64,000 nucleotides of DNA, taken from positions 1 through 64,000 of the forward strand of contig CP073743.1 of assembly GCA_024397935.1 (NCBI GenBank), in the 5' to 3' direction. How positions within the stretch are numbered: position 1 is the first letter of the stretch; every line of letters begins with the position of its first letter. Both the position numbers and the translations under genes were made by a program. Below, in pieces: positions 8,715 through 18,394 of this stretch. This DNA comes from a bacterium SCSIO 12844. GTDB taxonomy: Bacteria; Pseudomonadota; Gammaproteobacteria; Francisellales; Francisellaceae. The notes under the pieces were generated by a model, which made no database searches, was not told the origin of the DNA, and was given only the letters and a program-made list of their open reading frames with translations.

Positions 8715-10430
8715 ATGCGCATGTCACAGACATTATTAGCAACAAAAAAAGAAATGCCAAAAGATGCGGAATTAATTTCTCATCAGCTGATGTTGCGTGC
8801 AGGTTTGATTAGAAAACTAACATCAGGTATTTATAGTTGGCTACCAACAGGCCTAAAAGTGATCAAAAAAGTTGAAGCCATTGTCAGAGAAGAAATGAAT
8901 CAATCGGGCGCCAGTGAAATATTAATGCCAAGTGTTTTGCCAAAAGAGTTAATTGATGAGACCAATCGTTGGCAGAAATTTGGACCAGAGTTATTAAAAA
9001 TTAATGATCGTCATAATCGAGAGTACTGTTATGGTCCAACACATGAAGAAGTTATCACCGATATTGCACGTAATGAGATTAGAAGTTATAAGCAATTACC
9101 CTTAAATTTATACCAAATTCAAACTAAATTCAGAGATGAAATTCGCCCGCGTTTTGGTGTGATGCGTGCGCGTGAATTTATTATGAAAGATGCCTATTCT
9201 TTTCATATTGATAAACAATCATTAAATGAAACTTATCAAGTGATGTATCAAACTTATGTCAATATTCTAAATCGCTTAGGGCTTAAGTTTCGTGCGGTAG
9301 AGGCAGACGCTGGTGCCATTGGTGGCTCAACAACGCATGAGTTTCAGGTATTAGCAGATGCTGGTGAAGATCTAATTTTTTACTCAGATAGTAGTGATTA
9401 TGCAGCTAATGTTGAAAAGGCAAGTTATTTACAGCCTGATTTAGAGACAAAAGCCAATGCGAGTGAGACTTTAACAAAGATTGAAACACCGGATATTAAA
9501 ACCATTGATCAATTGGCAAACTTTTTATCGATTGATAAACAACAGACAGTCAAAACATTGGTTATTAAGGATCAGAAAGAGAAATTTTTTGCAGTCATAT
9601 TACGTGGCGATCATCAATTAAATGAATTGAAGCTTGCTAATATTGATTTAATTTCGCAACCATTTGAAATGGCAACTGAGGCTGAAGTCCATGCATTATT
9701 TAATGCTAATATTGGCTCGATTGGACCGATTAACTGCCCAATTGATATGATTGTTGATTATGATGCTTTGATGTTAAGTGACTTCGTTTCAGGTGCTAAT
9801 GAGGATAATTTTCATTATCGCGGTTGTAATTGGGATCAAGATATTAAAGACTATCATAGTTTTGATATACGTAATGTAGAAGAAGGTGACTTATCACCTG
9901 ATGGTCAAGGGCGTTTAAAAAGTATTCGTGGTATTGAAGTAGGTCATGTCTTTCAGCTTGGTGATACCTATAGCGTTGATATGAATGCGTGTGTTTTAGA
10001 TGAACAAGGCAAAGCAAAGGCGATGCGCATGGGCTGCTATGGCTTTGGTGTCTCAAGAGTAGTAGCAGCAAGTATTGAGCAATTACATGATGAAAAGGGC
10101 ATTATTTGGCCTGAGGCGATTGCACCCTATCAGATTAACTTAATTGGTTTAAATGCGCATAAAAATGAACAAGTAAAAGCCGCTTGTGAAACGCTTTATG
10201 AAAAACTTATCAATGATGGGTTTGATGTGATTTATGATAATCGTAATGAAAGAGCAGGGGTTATGTTTGCTGATAGCGATTTAATTGGTATACCACATCG
10301 ATTGGTTATTGGACCAAATGGCTTAAAAGATCAAACGATAGAATACAAGCACCGTCAATCAGATGAAAAGCATCATATCCCATTAGATCAAATAGTTGAG
10401 TATTTAAAAACGCGAATGAATCATTCATAA
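8715..10430 (+). CDS. proS: Prolyl-tRNA synthetase
   Basis: Class II aminoacyl-tRNA synthetase charging tRNA-Pro. The 571-residue protein has the bacterial ProS layout: motif 1 region (LTSGIYSWLPTGLKV), motif 2 (TKFRDEIRPRFGVMRAREFIMKDAY spans about 143-167), an editing INS domain in the middle (about 230-380), motif 3 (GCYGFGVSRVVAASIEQ) and a C-terminal anticodon-binding domain. The start at 8715 (MRMSQTLLATKKEMP) matches the family; a TTG two codons upstream is rejected. nadB follows 29 bp downstream. Confidence 0.97.
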   Translation: MRMSQTLLATKKEMPKDAELISHQLMLRAGLIRKLTSGIYSWLPTGLKVIKKVEAIVREEMNQSGASEILMPSVLPKELIDETNRWQKFGPELLKINDRHNREYCYGPTHEEVITDIARNEIRSYKQLPLNLYQIQTKFRDEIRPRFGVMRAREFIMKDAYSFHIDKQSLNETYQVMYQTYVNILNRLGLKFRAVEADAGAIGGSTTHEFQVLADAGEDLIFYSDSSDYAANVEKASYLQPDLETKANASETLTKIETPDIKTIDQLANFLSIDKQQTVKTLVIKDQKEKFFAVILRGDHQLNELKLANIDLISQPFEMATEAEVHALFNANIGSIGPINCPIDMIVDYDALMLSDFVSGANEDNFHYRGCNWDQDIKDYHSFDIRNVEEGDLSPDGQGRLKSIRGIEVGHVFQLGDTYSVDMNACVLDEQGKAKAMRMGCYGFGVSRVVAASIEQLHDEKGIIWPEAIAPYQINLIGLNAHKNEQVKAACETLYEKLINDGFDVIYDNRNERAGVMFADSDLIGIPHRLVIGPNGLKDQTIEYKHRQSDEKHHIPLDQIVEYLKTRMNHS

Positions 10431-10459
10431 CTTTTCTTATATTTTTTAAGGTATTTGTC

Positions 10460-12043
10460 ATGGCAAAGTACTTTGATGTCATCATTATTGGTGCTGGTAC
10501 TTCAGGGTTATCAGCAGCACTTAAATTAGCAGATGATCATATAAAGGTCGCTATTTTATGTAAATCTGAACTAGGTGAAGGTTCAAGTTTGTATGCACAA
10601 GGTGGGATTGCTACAGTAATGGATGAAGATGACTCACTTGATGCGCATATTGAAGATACATTAAATGCAGGTGGCGGGCTTTGTGATTTAGATGCGGTTC
10701 GTTTTACCGTTGAAAATGCAAAAAAAAGCATTCAATGGTTAATCGATCGAGGTGTTGAATTTACCTTAACAGAGCCACTAAATGATAAGCAGCCTTTTCA
10801 TTTAACGCGTGAAGGTGGTCATAGCCACAGACGTATTTTACATGCAAAAGACCAGACAGGTCGCGCGGTTCAAAGTCGTTTAAGCCATTTAGTAAAACAT
10901 CATCCAAATATTACGATTTTTGAGCATTATCATGTTATTGATGTGATTAAAAAAAGAAGCTTTTGTATTGGTGTTTATGCACTAAATACACAAACGACAT
11001 TAATTGAAACGTTTTTATCTAAAGCAACGATCTTAGCAACAGGTGGTGCTTCGCGCTGTTATTTATACTCAACTAATCCAGCTGTCGCAAGTGGCGATGG
11101 CATTGCCATTGCTTATCGAGCAGGTTGCCGTGTTGCTAATCTTGAATTTAATCAATTTCATCCAACGTCTTTATATCACCCTAAAGCCGGTGCTTTTTTA
11201 CTCACTGAAGCCTTACGTGGAGAAGGTGCTTATTTACGTCTAGCAGATGGTGCACGCTTTATGGAGCGCTTTGATTCAAGGCTAGAACTTGCACCACGTG
11301 ATATTGTCGCTCGAGCGATTGATCATGAAATGAAACGTTTGGGGTCTCCTTGCGTTTATTTAGATATTACCCATAAAACGGATGAATTTATTCAAGCGCA
11401 TTTTCCAGGGATCGAGCAGGCATTAAAACAATTTGATTTAAGCTTAAGTCGTGATTTAATCCCAGTTGTGCCAGCAGCACATTATACTTGTGGCGGTGTA
11501 ATGGTTGATAAAAAAGCGCAAACCGATACACCAGGGCTCTATGCGATAGGAGAAGTAACTTATACAGGCTTACATGGTGCAAATCGCATGGCGAGTAACT
11601 CATTATTAGAATGCTTGGTTTATGCTGATAGTGCAGTGGAAGATATTAAAGAAAATATTAATAGCTTCCCTAAGGTTACTCATGTAAAAGATTGGGATGA
11701 TGGTTGGGTTACAGATTCGAATGAAGCGGTTTTTATCCAGCATAACTGGCATGAATTACGCTATATTATGTCAAACTTTATGGGCATTGTTAGAAGTGAT
11801 AAACGCCTAAAACGTGCTCAACGGCGTATTAAAGTATTAAAAGAAGAAGTTTTCGAATATTATTCTGATTTTAAAGTAACGCCTAATTTATTAGAATTAA
11901 GAAATTTAGTATTAGTCGCTGATTTAATGATTGAGTCGGCCAGAAGACGTAAAGAGTCTCGAGGACTTCATTATACATTAGACTACCCGAAAACATCAAA
12001 GCGCTTTTTATATCCAACGATTATCCAACCTGGTAGTCGTTGA
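10460..12043 (+). CDS. nadB: L-aspartate oxidase
   Basis: FAD enzyme that oxidises L-aspartate to iminoaspartate in de novo NAD synthesis. 527 residues: FAD-binding GAGTSGLSAALKLA at 11-24, SSLYAQGGIATV, the substrate-domain signature LTREGGHSHRRILHAKDQTG, and HGANRMASNSLLECLVY near the C-terminal half, followed by the helical C-terminal domain. nadA and nadC are not in this window. It lies between proS and trmB in a same-strand run with short gaps. Confidence 0.96.
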   Translation: MAKYFDVIIIGAGTSGLSAALKLADDHIKVAILCKSELGEGSSLYAQGGIATVMDEDDSLDAHIEDTLNAGGGLCDLDAVRFTVENAKKSIQWLIDRGVEFTLTEPLNDKQPFHLTREGGHSHRRILHAKDQTGRAVQSRLSHLVKHHPNITIFEHYHVIDVIKKRSFCIGVYALNTQTTLIETFLSKATILATGGASRCYLYSTNPAVASGDGIAIAYRAGCRVANLEFNQFHPTSLYHPKAGAFLLTEALRGEGAYLRLADGARFMERFDSRLELAPRDIVARAIDHEMKRLGSPCVYLDITHKTDEFIQAHFPGIEQALKQFDLSLSRDLIPVVPAAHYTCGGVMVDKKAQTDTPGLYAIGEVTYTGLHGANRMASNSLLECLVYADSAVEDIKENINSFPKVTHVKDWDDGWVTDSNEAVFIQHNWHELRYIMSNFMGIVRSDKRLKRAQRRIKVLKEEVFEYYSDFKVTPNLLELRNLVLVADLMIESARRRKESRGLHYTLDYPKTSKRFLYPTIIQPGSR

Positions 12044-12086
12044 TAATAGTAATTTAAATAGTTGTAAAGCTTAAAAGGTTTTAATC

Positions 12087-12812
12087 ATGATAGATAAAAA
12101 AATAACTCCAGATCCAACAGATGAGGATCAAACAGAACAAAGACCTTTAAGAAGTGTTAAAAGCTTTGTACAAAGAAAAGGGCGTTTGACTAAGGGACAA
12201 AAGCGAGCCTTAGAGTGCTTAAGCGATTTATATATGCTCCCATATTGTGCTGATAAGCCATTATCCTTTGATCAAGTCTTTGTAAAAGATCAAAAGATTG
12301 TTATTGAAATTGGCTTTGGTATGGGGGATTCTTTAGTTGAGATGGCAAAGAACAATCCAAAGGTTAATTATTTAGGCATTGAAGTACATCCACCGGGTGT
12401 TGGTAATATTCTCAATCAAATTCATCAAGATCAACTAGCAAATATAAAAGTGATTATGTATGATGCGATAGATGTATTAAAACAGATGATTGTTGATCAT
12501 TCCGTTTTTGGCTTTCAAGTTTTTTTTCCTGATCCCTGGCATAAAAAGCGCCACCATAAGCGACGTTTAATTCAAGCTGGGTTTGTCGAATTAATGCTAA
12601 AAAAACTACAGCTAGGTGGGTTTATTCACTGTGCCACTGATTGGCAGGCCTATGCTGAACATATGTTAGATGTTTTATCTAAAAATCAAAAACTTAAAAA
12701 TCAGTTTTGTGATTATGCACCACGCCCTGAATCAAGGCCATTAACCAAATTTGAAAAGCGGGGAGAGCGACTAAACCATGGCGTATGGGATTTGATATTT
12801 AATAAAATTTAG
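12087..12812 (+). CDS. trmB: tRNA (guanine-N7-)-methyltransferase
   Basis: SAM-dependent enzyme making m7G46 in tRNA. 241 residues with the SAM-binding motif VIEIGFGMGDSLVEMA, the class-specific FFPDPWHKKRHHKRRL and the C-terminal SRPLTKFEKRG. The N-terminus has a basic extension (SVKSFVQRKGRLTKGQK) as in other TrmB proteins. Part of the proS-nadB-trmB run. Confidence 0.96.
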   Translation: MIDKKITPDPTDEDQTEQRPLRSVKSFVQRKGRLTKGQKRALECLSDLYMLPYCADKPLSFDQVFVKDQKIVIEIGFGMGDSLVEMAKNNPKVNYLGIEVHPPGVGNILNQIHQDQLANIKVIMYDAIDVLKQMIVDHSVFGFQVFFPDPWHKKRHHKRRLIQAGFVELMLKKLQLGGFIHCATDWQAYAEHMLDVLSKNQKLKNQFCDYAPRPESRPLTKFEKRGERLNHGVWDLIFNKI

Positions 12813-12877
12813 TGGCTTTTAATAAATTTTGTCATGACAAAATAAAGTTTATTTTGAGGTAATTTAAGGGAATAATA

Positions 12878-13423
12878 ATGATAAATATTGATCAAAATCA
12901 AGTAATAAACTTTTGGTTTGAAGAGCTATCAAGCCGTGATTGGTTTAAAAAAAGTGATGCCTTAGATGCACAAATAAAAATGCGATTTTTGGATGTTTAC
13001 AACCAAGCAATACAAGACGAATTGTGGCAGTGGCGAGAAAATGCTGAAGGTGCTTTAGCAGAGATTATTATTTTAGATCAATTCTCACGTAATATTTATC
13101 GAAATCAAAAAGAAGCATTTATGTATGATTCACTGGCATTAGCTTTAGCACAAAATGCGGTTAGTTTAAACTTTCATTTAAAGTTAGATGCTCCAAAGCA
13201 TGCATTTTTATTGATGCCATATATGCACAGTGAATCAATAGTCATACACCATCAAGCGATTAAATTGTTTGATGTGCCTGGTTTGGAAAATAATTTAGCT
13301 TATGAATATAAGCATTTTGAGATTATTAAACAATTTTCTCGTTATCCGCATCGAAATGAAATATTAGGCAGAGAATCAACTGCAGATGAACTAAAGTTTC
13401 TTCAAACACATGGTGGCTTTTGA
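12878..13423 (+). CDS. DUF924 family protein
   Basis: 181 residues matching the DUF924 (TPR-like helical) family: VINFWFEELSSRDWFKKSDALDAQI at the start, ALAEIIILDQFSRNIYR, then a conserved APKHAFLLMPYMHSES segment. The biochemical function of this family is not established. It precedes an SDR gene by about 60 bp on the same strand. Confidence 0.88.
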   Translation: MINIDQNQVINFWFEELSSRDWFKKSDALDAQIKMRFLDVYNQAIQDELWQWRENAEGALAEIIILDQFSRNIYRNQKEAFMYDSLALALAQNAVSLNFHLKLDAPKHAFLLMPYMHSESIVIHHQAIKLFDVPGLENNLAYEYKHFEIIKQFSRYPHRNEILGRESTADELKFLQTHGGF

Positions 13424-13486
13424 TAATAGTTTGAAAGCTAATAAGGCGACTAAAAAGAAATTAGCTTAAATTAAAAGGATATATTG

Positions 13487-14233
13487 ATGGATCAAGTAAG
13501 AAAAACTGCTCTTGTAACAGGTGCTTCTGGTGGTATTGGTATGGCAACGGCAAAGCTATTTGCACAAAATGGTTATGACATTATTATCCATTATCATCAT
13601 CATGTTGAAAAAGCACAAAAGCTTTATGATGAGATTATTACAATTGAATCTGAGGCACTCATTGTTAAAGCTGATCTTTCATCAGAAGTTGAAGTCAAAC
13701 AGATGTTTGATCAAATTAAAAGCTTTAAGGGTAGAATTGATGTATTGGTTAATAATGCTGGAATTTTAGATAAGACATCCAGATTAGATCAAATGAATCA
13801 AGCTCGCCTAGAGAAGATCTTTAAAACAAATATCGTTAGTTATTTTTTGTGTTCTAAGTATGCAGTTTTACAAATGTCTACAAAATATAATGGCTTAGGT
13901 GGTGTAATTATTAATGTTTCATCAAAAGCATCAGTGTTAGGTTCAGCCAATGAATATATCGATTATGCTGCATCAAAAGGTGCAATTGATACCTTAACAA
14001 AAGGCTTAGCACAAGAGGTCGCCGAAGAAGGCATTCGTGTTAATGGCATAAGGCCTGGTTTTATCGATACGGCAATTCATCTAGATCCTAATCGTTTAGA
14101 AAAAGTTAAAAATAATATTCCATTAAAACGCATTGGTAAGCCTTTAGAAGTTGCCGATGCAATTTTATTTTTAGCATCAAACCAGTCATCTTATATTACA
14201 GGTAGCATGATTGATATTGCCGGTGGCAGATAG
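13487..14233 (+). CDS. SDR-family NAD(P)-dependent oxidoreductase
   Basis: 248-residue Rossmann-fold reductase of the classical short-chain family (FabG-like). Motifs: TGASGGIGMATA cofactor loop at about 11-22, NNAGIL, and the catalytic Ser and YxxxK (NVSSKAS followed by YAASKGA), then NGIRPGFIDTAI. The substrate cannot be told; it is not next to fatty-acid genes. The ATG at 13487 is used instead of a TTG one codon earlier. It converges with the secreted-protein gene, stops about 7 bp apart. Confidence 0.9.
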   Translation: MDQVRKTALVTGASGGIGMATAKLFAQNGYDIIIHYHHHVEKAQKLYDEIITIESEALIVKADLSSEVEVKQMFDQIKSFKGRIDVLVNNAGILDKTSRLDQMNQARLEKIFKTNIVSYFLCSKYAVLQMSTKYNGLGGVIINVSSKASVLGSANEYIDYAASKGAIDTLTKGLAQEVAEEGIRVNGIRPGFIDTAIHLDPNRLEKVKNNIPLKRIGKPLEVADAILFLASNQSSYITGSMIDIAGGR

Positions 14234-14240
14234 GTTTTCT

Positions 14241-15053
14241 TTAACCGTTATAAATATTGCCAATGCTACTAGCATCACCACTGCCTTTTTTAAATAGCCA
14301 TGGGCAAGCACTTTCACCATTAGAAGCTTGCTGACAGGCAAAAATAACATCGCGGTTAGTATCATAAGTATAACCAATACTAGTATGATCACATGTAGTT
14401 GATTTAATATTACCTGATTGATCGACTAAAACATTGCATCCCCAGCCAGCGGTATTTGAAAAAGTTATACGTAAGGTATTAGTGACATCAGTCCCAGCAT
14501 TGGTACAGTCAATATAAGGTTTGCCACTAATCGGCGCTAGTAATAAAGTTTGACCGCAAGCTGATTCAAAAACCTTACCTAAATTACCAATGGTCTTAAT
14601 TTGAAAGTTTAATGGCGAACCTGGTGGGTTGATCGTAATATTTGCACTTGCTTGATGACCACTATATGGTGTTGCTCCATTACAATTAACAGAGGTGGTT
14701 ACAGCAGAATTGTTTGATGAAATATGGCAGTCATCTGAACCTTTGATTTGTACTGATGCATTCGTTCTTTGGTCACTAACTGATAGATTAATCGAACCAT
14801 CACCACTATAGACTGGGAATCCAATATAGCAGCCACCTGAATTTTTTTGTTCGGTATAAAAACCTTGGCTAGCTCCTGGTTGAATTGTATGACTACCATC
14901 TAAGTCTTTTGCATACCAGCAATCAGTACCACTATTAGAGATTGTCACAGGCCATGGTGCATTATTCGTAATCGTCACATTCCAGCCTTGCCCAGCAAAA
15001 GCATTATAGCTAACTAAACTACAACAGATGATTATTAAAATTTTTAATTTCAT
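14241..15053 (-). CDS. Secreted protein, 'FxC..GESxCPW' paralog 3
   Basis: 270-residue exported protein with a signal peptide (MKLKILIIICCSLVSYNAFA, cleavage after AFA). The mature part starts GQGWNVTITNNAPWPVTISN, a beta-sandwich-like opening resembling the two tandem paralogs at 6485 and 7430, and ends DVIFACQQASNGESACPWLF. It has about ten Cys, likely in disulfides. The aromatic, Gly- and Asn-rich composition is like surface or carbohydrate-interacting proteins, but no family is recognised. It is 6 kb away from its paralogs and on the other strand. Confidence 0.72.
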   Translation of the reverse strand: MKLKILIIICCSLVSYNAFAGQGWNVTITNNAPWPVTISNSGTDCWYAKDLDGSHTIQPGASQGFYTEQKNSGGCYIGFPVYSGDGSINLSVSDQRTNASVQIKGSDDCHISSNNSAVTTSVNCNGATPYSGHQASANITINPPGSPLNFQIKTIGNLGKVFESACGQTLLLAPISGKPYIDCTNAGTDVTNTLRITFSNTAGWGCNVLVDQSGNIKSTTCDHTSIGYTYDTNRDVIFACQQASNGESACPWLFKKGSGDASSIGNIYNG

Positions 15054-15375
15054 TAGATAGCAACCCCTTAAATTTGCTTATGCTAAATCGTAGATGATTG
15101 TAACATTAAATTTAGGCATAAAAAAATCAGTCATATTGCATAAAATTGTTTCATGTATTTAAAGGATGTATATCAATAGATTAATTTAAAAATAATCAGA
15201 CAAATATTTCAATTTTATCAAATATAGTAACAATTAAGTATAGTTAAAATAATTGTGTCATATTTGTATATGGCTAAGCATTTTAGTGCTGTATTAATGC
15301 TAAGCAGGATTGAAAATAGCATGATTTTAGACTACATCTTTAATAAACAATCAGCTGATAAAAAAGGATATATTA
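15054..15375. other. Divergent intergenic region, no gene seen
   Basis: AT-rich 322-bp gap between the divergent genes at 14241 and 15376. It contains two GCTAAGCA copies about 30 bp apart near 15271-15306, and otherwise nothing that can be supported. Confidence 0.4.
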
Positions 15376-15864
15376 ATGATTAAAGTACATTTAACCAGAA
15401 AAAATAATCCTATATCGTGGATTTTATGTGTTGGTATGGCCTCAAGATATTCACATTGCGAGATTGAAATTAATGGTACTTGCTATGGTTCAGTACCAAT
15501 GAAAGGGGTTTATAAGCATCCTGTTGAGGATTTAATGGGACAATATGATGTAATAGAAACTTGGCAGATTCAATTAAGTCATCAAAATGATGAAAGTCAG
15601 ATTGAAGATCAATTAATTCAGTGGTTAGAAAGTCAAATCGGTGCAGGTTACGATTACTTACCGGCATTGGCACTAGGATTTTTAAGAAGAAACTGGCAAC
15701 AAGATCAACGCAAGTGGTTTTGTTCTGAATTAGTTGATGCCGCCTGTAAGGAAGTTGATTTACCACTAACTAATCAACATTTCTTACCCTTTCGAGTGAC
15801 CCCCAATGATTTACGTTCGAGTATTCGTCTTGATTTAAAGTCACTGATTAAGCATAAAAAGTAA
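15376..15864 (+). CDS. YiiX-like permuted NlpC/P60 papain-fold hydrolase
   Basis: 162 residues with the permuted papain-like arrangement: a conserved His in RYSHCEIEI near residue 25 and the nucleophile Cys in KWFCSELVDAAC near 120, with GYDYLPALALG between them. In this superfamily (YiiX/YaeF, NlpC/P60-like) the His comes before the Cys in sequence, as here. Expected to be an amidase or thiolesterase; substrate unknown. No signal peptide, so probably cytoplasmic. An AAAGGA ribosome site precedes the ATG. Confidence 0.72.
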   Translation: MIKVHLTRKNNPISWILCVGMASRYSHCEIEINGTCYGSVPMKGVYKHPVEDLMGQYDVIETWQIQLSHQNDESQIEDQLIQWLESQIGAGYDYLPALALGFLRRNWQQDQRKWFCSELVDAACKEVDLPLTNQHFLPFRVTPNDLRSSIRLDLKSLIKHKK

Positions 15865-15960
15865 GTCACCTCTTTTAACATTAGCGAATAAAAAAATAAT
15901 TTGTTAGAATAAATTTCCATCAATTTAATTCAATATAGAAAAATAGAAAAGATTATTAGT

Positions 15961-16551
15961 ATGATTAGTATTGATCAGGCTTACGATGTGATGACTGCAC
16001 ATATTCCATTATTATTAGCAATTGTCGCAGTACTATGGATTGTCCATATTATCAATGTATCTATGAATCATCGTTTGAATGTTTTTGGAATTATTCCTAG
16101 GCGGCGTATTGGTTTATTTGGTATTATCTTTAGCCCATTTTTACATGGGGATTTTGGTCATTTAATTACCAATTCTGTGATGTTTCTTCTTTTGGGTATG
16201 TTGGTTGCTTCATATGGGCTTGATATCTTTATTGCAGCATCTATTTTAATTATTCTATTTAGTGGTATCTTAACTTGGCTTTTTGGCCGCAAAGCCATTC
16301 ATATTGGCGCATCATCATTATTAATGGGCTATTGGAGCTTTTTATTGGTCTTGGCATATTTTTACCCATCAGCCTTTACAATTTTTGTTGCAGCAATTTG
16401 TATTATACAATTAGGTTATTTGGTATATAGTTTGTTACCAACAGGTGGACAAGTCTCTTGGGAAGGGCATTTATTTGGTTTTATTAGTGGTATAGGCGTA
16501 TGTTTGCTTTTACCTTTGATCATGCCTTTTATTTATCAGTTAGTACACTAA
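15961..16551 (+). CDS. Rhomboid-family intramembrane serine protease
   Basis: 196 residues with about six TM segments. Rhomboid features: the loop-1/TM2 segment HGDFGHLITNSVMFLLLG, the catalytic Ser in IGASSLLMGYW (the family GxS motif with an Ala/Ser variation) and the catalytic His in WEGHLFGFISG. A small rhomboid without an extra cytoplasmic domain, close to the RRLPxF/Rhomboid-like group of gammaproteobacteria. Substrates unknown. Confidence 0.85.
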   Translation: MISIDQAYDVMTAHIPLLLAIVAVLWIVHIINVSMNHRLNVFGIIPRRRIGLFGIIFSPFLHGDFGHLITNSVMFLLLGMLVASYGLDIFIAASILIILFSGILTWLFGRKAIHIGASSLLMGYWSFLLVLAYFYPSAFTIFVAAICIIQLGYLVYSLLPTGGQVSWEGHLFGFISGIGVCLLLPLIMPFIYQLVH

Positions 16552-16632
16552 CATAAGGGTAATTGACAATTTAGCGTGATCACTCCACTATATGAAGCTA
16601 ATTAAATATGTGATTAATTAAAGGTTGAACTT

Positions 16633-17481
16633 ATGAAAATTTTAAGTGTTGATTATAATGATGCTAATGCATCTAAAGACTTTGCAACATCGTTAAAAGA
16701 AACAGGCTTTGCAGTATTAAAAACACACCCAATTTCTTGGCAATTAATTGAAGAGATTTATCAAGAATGGCGTGAATTTTTTAATTCTCAAGCAATTAAA
16801 AAATATCATTACTGCTCTGAGAAACAAGATGGTTATTTTCCAATGGATGTATCTGAAATTGCCAAAGGTGAGACCGTTAAAGATATTAAGCATTATTATC
16901 ATTTATATTTTCCATGGGGGCGTTATCCAAGCGAAATCTCTAAAAAAGCTGAAGATTTGTTTAAAGCAATGTTTGATTTAGGAGCAACTTTACTGCAGTG
17001 GATTGATGATCATATGGATGATCAAGTACGTCAAAAATTACCACATGCGCTAGTTGATACGATATCTTATGAAAAAACCTTACTTAGAATTTTACATTAT
17101 CCAGCACTAACCGGTGATGAAGAAGTCGGTGCCATTCGAGCAGCAGCGCATGAAGATATTAATTTGATTACCCTTTTACCGACAGCCTCATCACCTGGCT
17201 TGGAAGTTTTTTCACCCTATGATAAGAAATGGTATCAAGTGCCTGTGCATGAACAATCAATTATCATCAATATTGGGGATATGCTTCAAGAGATGACACA
17301 AGGTGAGTATATTGCAACAAAGCATCGTGTTGTGAAACCACAAGGTGAAGCTTCAGGCATTGATCGCTTATCAACGCCATGCTTTATCCATCCTAAAGCA
17401 GATGTTTATCTATCCAAGCGTTATCCAACTTCACAGGATTTTTTAGATGAGCGCTTGCGTGAATTAGGCGTTAAAGTATAA
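16633..17481 (+). CDS. Fe(II)/2-oxoglutarate dioxygenase, isopenicillin-N-synthase-like
   Basis: 282 residues with the jelly-roll 2OG-Fe(II) signature: iron ligands His173 and Asp175 (AAAHEDINLIT) and His231 (ATKHRVV), and the co-substrate RxS at Arg245/Ser247 (DRLSTPCF). An N-terminal DIOX_N-type segment is present. Members act on varied small molecules and the substrate here is unknown. Its 3' end overlaps the convergent phzF-like gene by 11 bp. Confidence 0.88.
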   Translation: MKILSVDYNDANASKDFATSLKETGFAVLKTHPISWQLIEEIYQEWREFFNSQAIKKYHYCSEKQDGYFPMDVSEIAKGETVKDIKHYYHLYFPWGRYPSEISKKAEDLFKAMFDLGATLLQWIDDHMDDQVRQKLPHALVDTISYEKTLLRILHYPALTGDEEVGAIRAAAHEDINLITLLPTASSPGLEVFSPYDKKWYQVPVHEQSIIINIGDMLQEMTQGEYIATKHRVVKPQGEASGIDRLSTPCFIHPKADVYLSKRYPTSQDFLDERLRELGVKV

Positions 17482-18268
17482 ATTCACCTTTAATTAATGT
17501 GATAGCGCTACCTGTTAAATCAACACGATCACTATGGTATTGGATTTGAATTTCACCACCTCGTTTTGAAGCTTGATAGGCAAATAAATTATTTTTATTT
17601 AATACCTTGGCCCAATAAGGTGCAAGCATACAGTGAGCTGAACCGGTAACAGGGTCTTCATTTAAACCAATATTTGGGCAGAAAAATCTTGAGATGAAGT
17701 CATACTTTTGATTAGACTTAGCTGAGACAATAATTTTATCTTGATCTTTAAGGGCATTAAAATTAGGCTCCATCGTTAAAATATCTGTCTCATCATCGTA
17801 GATAAATAAATAGTCACGACCCTTATAAGCTGCAATTGGTTTTTTTTCTGATAAGGCATTTAAAATGGATGGATCAATACGCTCAATTGCGAGCTTTTGG
17901 TATTCGTAGCAGGGAAAATCAAGTGTATAAGCCTTATCTTTTTTTGTGATTGTCAGTGGACCTTTCGTCAATGAATCAAAGGTAATACTGCCTGCTTGAG
18001 GGTTAATTTCATTAAAATAAATATGGCTTGATGCAAGGGTTGCATGACCACATAAATCAATTTCATAGCTTGGTGTAAACCATCGAATCAATGGGTTTTG
18101 CTGATCGCGCATTTCAACAAAGGCGGTTTCAGCTATATTATTTTCAAAAGCAATCTGTTGCATGGTTGTTTCATCTAATGGTGAGTCCAAATAAATTACC
18201 GCTGCTGGATTGCCATGAAATGCTTTAGATGTAAATGCATCGACTTGCCAAAATTTCATTGTTCTCAT
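17471..18268 (-). CDS. PhzF-family isomerase
   Basis: 265-residue protein of the PhzF/diaminopimelate-epimerase fold family. Visible motifs: VDAFTSKAFHGNPAAVI at the N-terminus, NIAETAFV carrying the catalytic Glu, CGHATLASSH and NEDPVTGSAHC. No phenazine pathway is nearby, so this is one of the common PhzF relatives of unknown substrate. The reading starts at MRTMKFWQ; a second ATG three codons in is an equally possible start. Confidence 0.9.
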   Translation of the reverse strand: MRTMKFWQVDAFTSKAFHGNPAAVIYLDSPLDETTMQQIAFENNIAETAFVEMRDQQNPLIRWFTPSYEIDLCGHATLASSHIYFNEINPQAGSITFDSLTKGPLTITKKDKAYTLDFPCYEYQKLAIERIDPSILNALSEKKPIAAYKGRDYLFIYDDETDILTMEPNFNALKDQDKIIVSAKSNQKYDFISRFFCPNIGLNEDPVTGSAHCMLAPYWAKVLNKNNLFAYQASKRGGEIQIQYHSDRVDLTGSAITLIKGEFIL

Positions 18269-18394
18269 AAAGTGGTTGCTCCTAGTAAAACTTAAGGAAA
18301 ATAATTTATATAAATAAGTGTGGTTTTAAATTTTGAATGTTAAAAAATATATGTTATTTTAAACAAATTTGTCAAATAAAATAAGGTTATTTTT

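Noticed and set aside
9844-10071. Antisense open frame within proS
   Set aside because: His/Leu-rich frame opposite a strongly conserved gene; no start context. Similar shadows inside katG, nadB and the MFS gene were left out.
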